Source: Manis javanica (taxonomy: Eukaryota > Chordata > Mammalia > Pholidota > Manidae). From it: 64,000 nt of DNA. The stretch is taken from NCBI RefSeq assembly GCF_040802235.1, contig NC_133166.1, positions 117,318,991-117,382,990 on the forward strand. The letters run 5' to 3'. Every line of letters starts with the position of its first letter. The first letter of the stretch is position 1. Shown here piece after piece: positions 63,600 through 64,000 of the stretch. Below the pieces are notes generated by a model. That model saw only the letters and a program-made list of their open reading frames with translations. It was not told the DNA's origin and ran no database searches. The translations under genes and the position numbers were made by a program.

Positions 63600-64000
63600 A
63601 AGTTAATCAATCTGTGACAAAGGAGGCAAGACTATACAAGAGGGAACGGGCAGTCTCTTCAATAAATGGTACTGAGAACACTGGACAGTTACATGCAAAA
63701 GAGTAAACTGGATCACTGTCTTATATACAAACGTACATTCAAAATGGATTAATAAAGACTTGCGTGTGAGACCAGAAACCATGAATTCCTAGTAGATAAT
63801 ACAGGCAATAAGCTCTTGGACATCAGTCCTAGCAATATATTTTCAGACCAGTCTCATCAGACAAAGGCAACAAAAGCTAAACTAAATAAATGGAACTACA
63901 TCAAACTAAAAAAATTCCCACAGTGAAGGAGGCCATCAACAAAATGGCAGGCAACTGAATGGGAGAAGATATGTACAAACCAAACATCTGATAAGGGGTT
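63600..64000 (+). mobile_element. L1 ORF2 fragment running off the right edge
   Basis: ATGGTACTGAGAACACTGGA, TGAATTCCTAGTAGATAATA, then GGAACTACATCAAACTAAAA match the ORF2 C-terminal coding region of an L1 in sense orientation. The copy has stops and indels. Its end lies beyond the window. Confidence 0.8.

Larger units (their letters stand above)
35075..64000 (-). other. MARK2: MARK2 intron 1 (partial, longer than 28.9 kb)
   Basis: The 18-residue N-terminal exon expected upstream of exon 2 is not found anywhere between 35,075 and the right edge on the minus strand, and there is no strong CpG island there. The region is therefore read as first intron. It holds MIR and L2 fragments, two nested L1s, a Tigger/MER2-like element, an unclassified AT-rich element, a degraded hAT transposon and the edge of another L1, all listed separately. 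No other gene is supported. Confidence 0.8.

Noticed and set aside
35075-64000. Search for MARK2 exon 1 (18-residue N-terminus) on the minus strand
   Set aside because: No matching coding sequence with a following donor was found; it is taken to lie beyond the window.

Overview
This is a nuclear genomic window from a placental mammal. It holds two spliced genes facing each other, each with consensus intron boundaries, a CpG-rich promoter in front of one of them, and a background of old mammalian repeats (MIR, L2-like, MaLR/MLT1-like LTRs, Tigger/MER2-like and hAT DNA transposons) plus a few younger 5'-truncated L1s. I see no primate Alu, rodent B1/B2, carnivore tRNA-Lys SINE or ruminant BovB. 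The L1 3' ends have a laurasiatherian flavour, so I infer a laurasiatherian mammal. A SINE-poor lineage such as pangolin fits, but the sequence read by eye does not prove it.

Layout. Bases 1-11,000 are intergenic: nested LTRs at 0.4-2.7 kb, old L2/MIR-like repeats at 3.8-7.1 kb and 8.4 kb, a (TG)21 microsatellite at 6.2 kb, then increasingly GC-rich unique DNA. A CpG island (about 11.0-12.3 kb) carries the promoter and untranslated first exon of RCOR2 (+ strand). Twelve coding exons (12,160-16,076) splice into an open frame of exactly 523 codons plus stop. The RCOR2 poly(A) signal lies at 16,693. About 200 bp further on, the poly(A) signal of MARK2 (- strand, 16,944-16,949) marks the end of the convergent gene. 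MARK2 has a roughly 1.75 kb 3' UTR and 18 coding exons between 18,699 and 35,074. They encode 770 residues, which with the 18 residues expected from an exon 1 outside the window gives 788, the length of the long human isoform. From 35,075 to the right edge is MARK2 intron 1, longer than 28.9 kb, with repeats but no further exon that I can support.

Function. RCOR2 is a CoREST-family scaffold (ELM2-SANT-coiled coil-SANT) that links LSD1 and HDAC1/2 to chromatin. MARK2 (Par-1b) is a microtubule-affinity-regulating Ser/Thr kinase (kinase-UBA-spacer-KA1) acting in polarity, microtubule dynamics and neuronal differentiation. They are neighbours in convergent orientation in human 11q13 as well; I see no operon-like or shared-pathway logic beyond conserved synteny.

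No undescribed system stands out. The points most worth a second look are splicing features: a 27-nt MARK2 microexon behind a long U-rich tract, a GC-AG intron in MARK2, and NAGNAG tandem acceptors in both genes. Others are two L1-into-L1 nested insertions with visible target-site duplications, a degraded BED-finger hAT transposon with a duplicated end, and the absence of any lineage-specific SINE.
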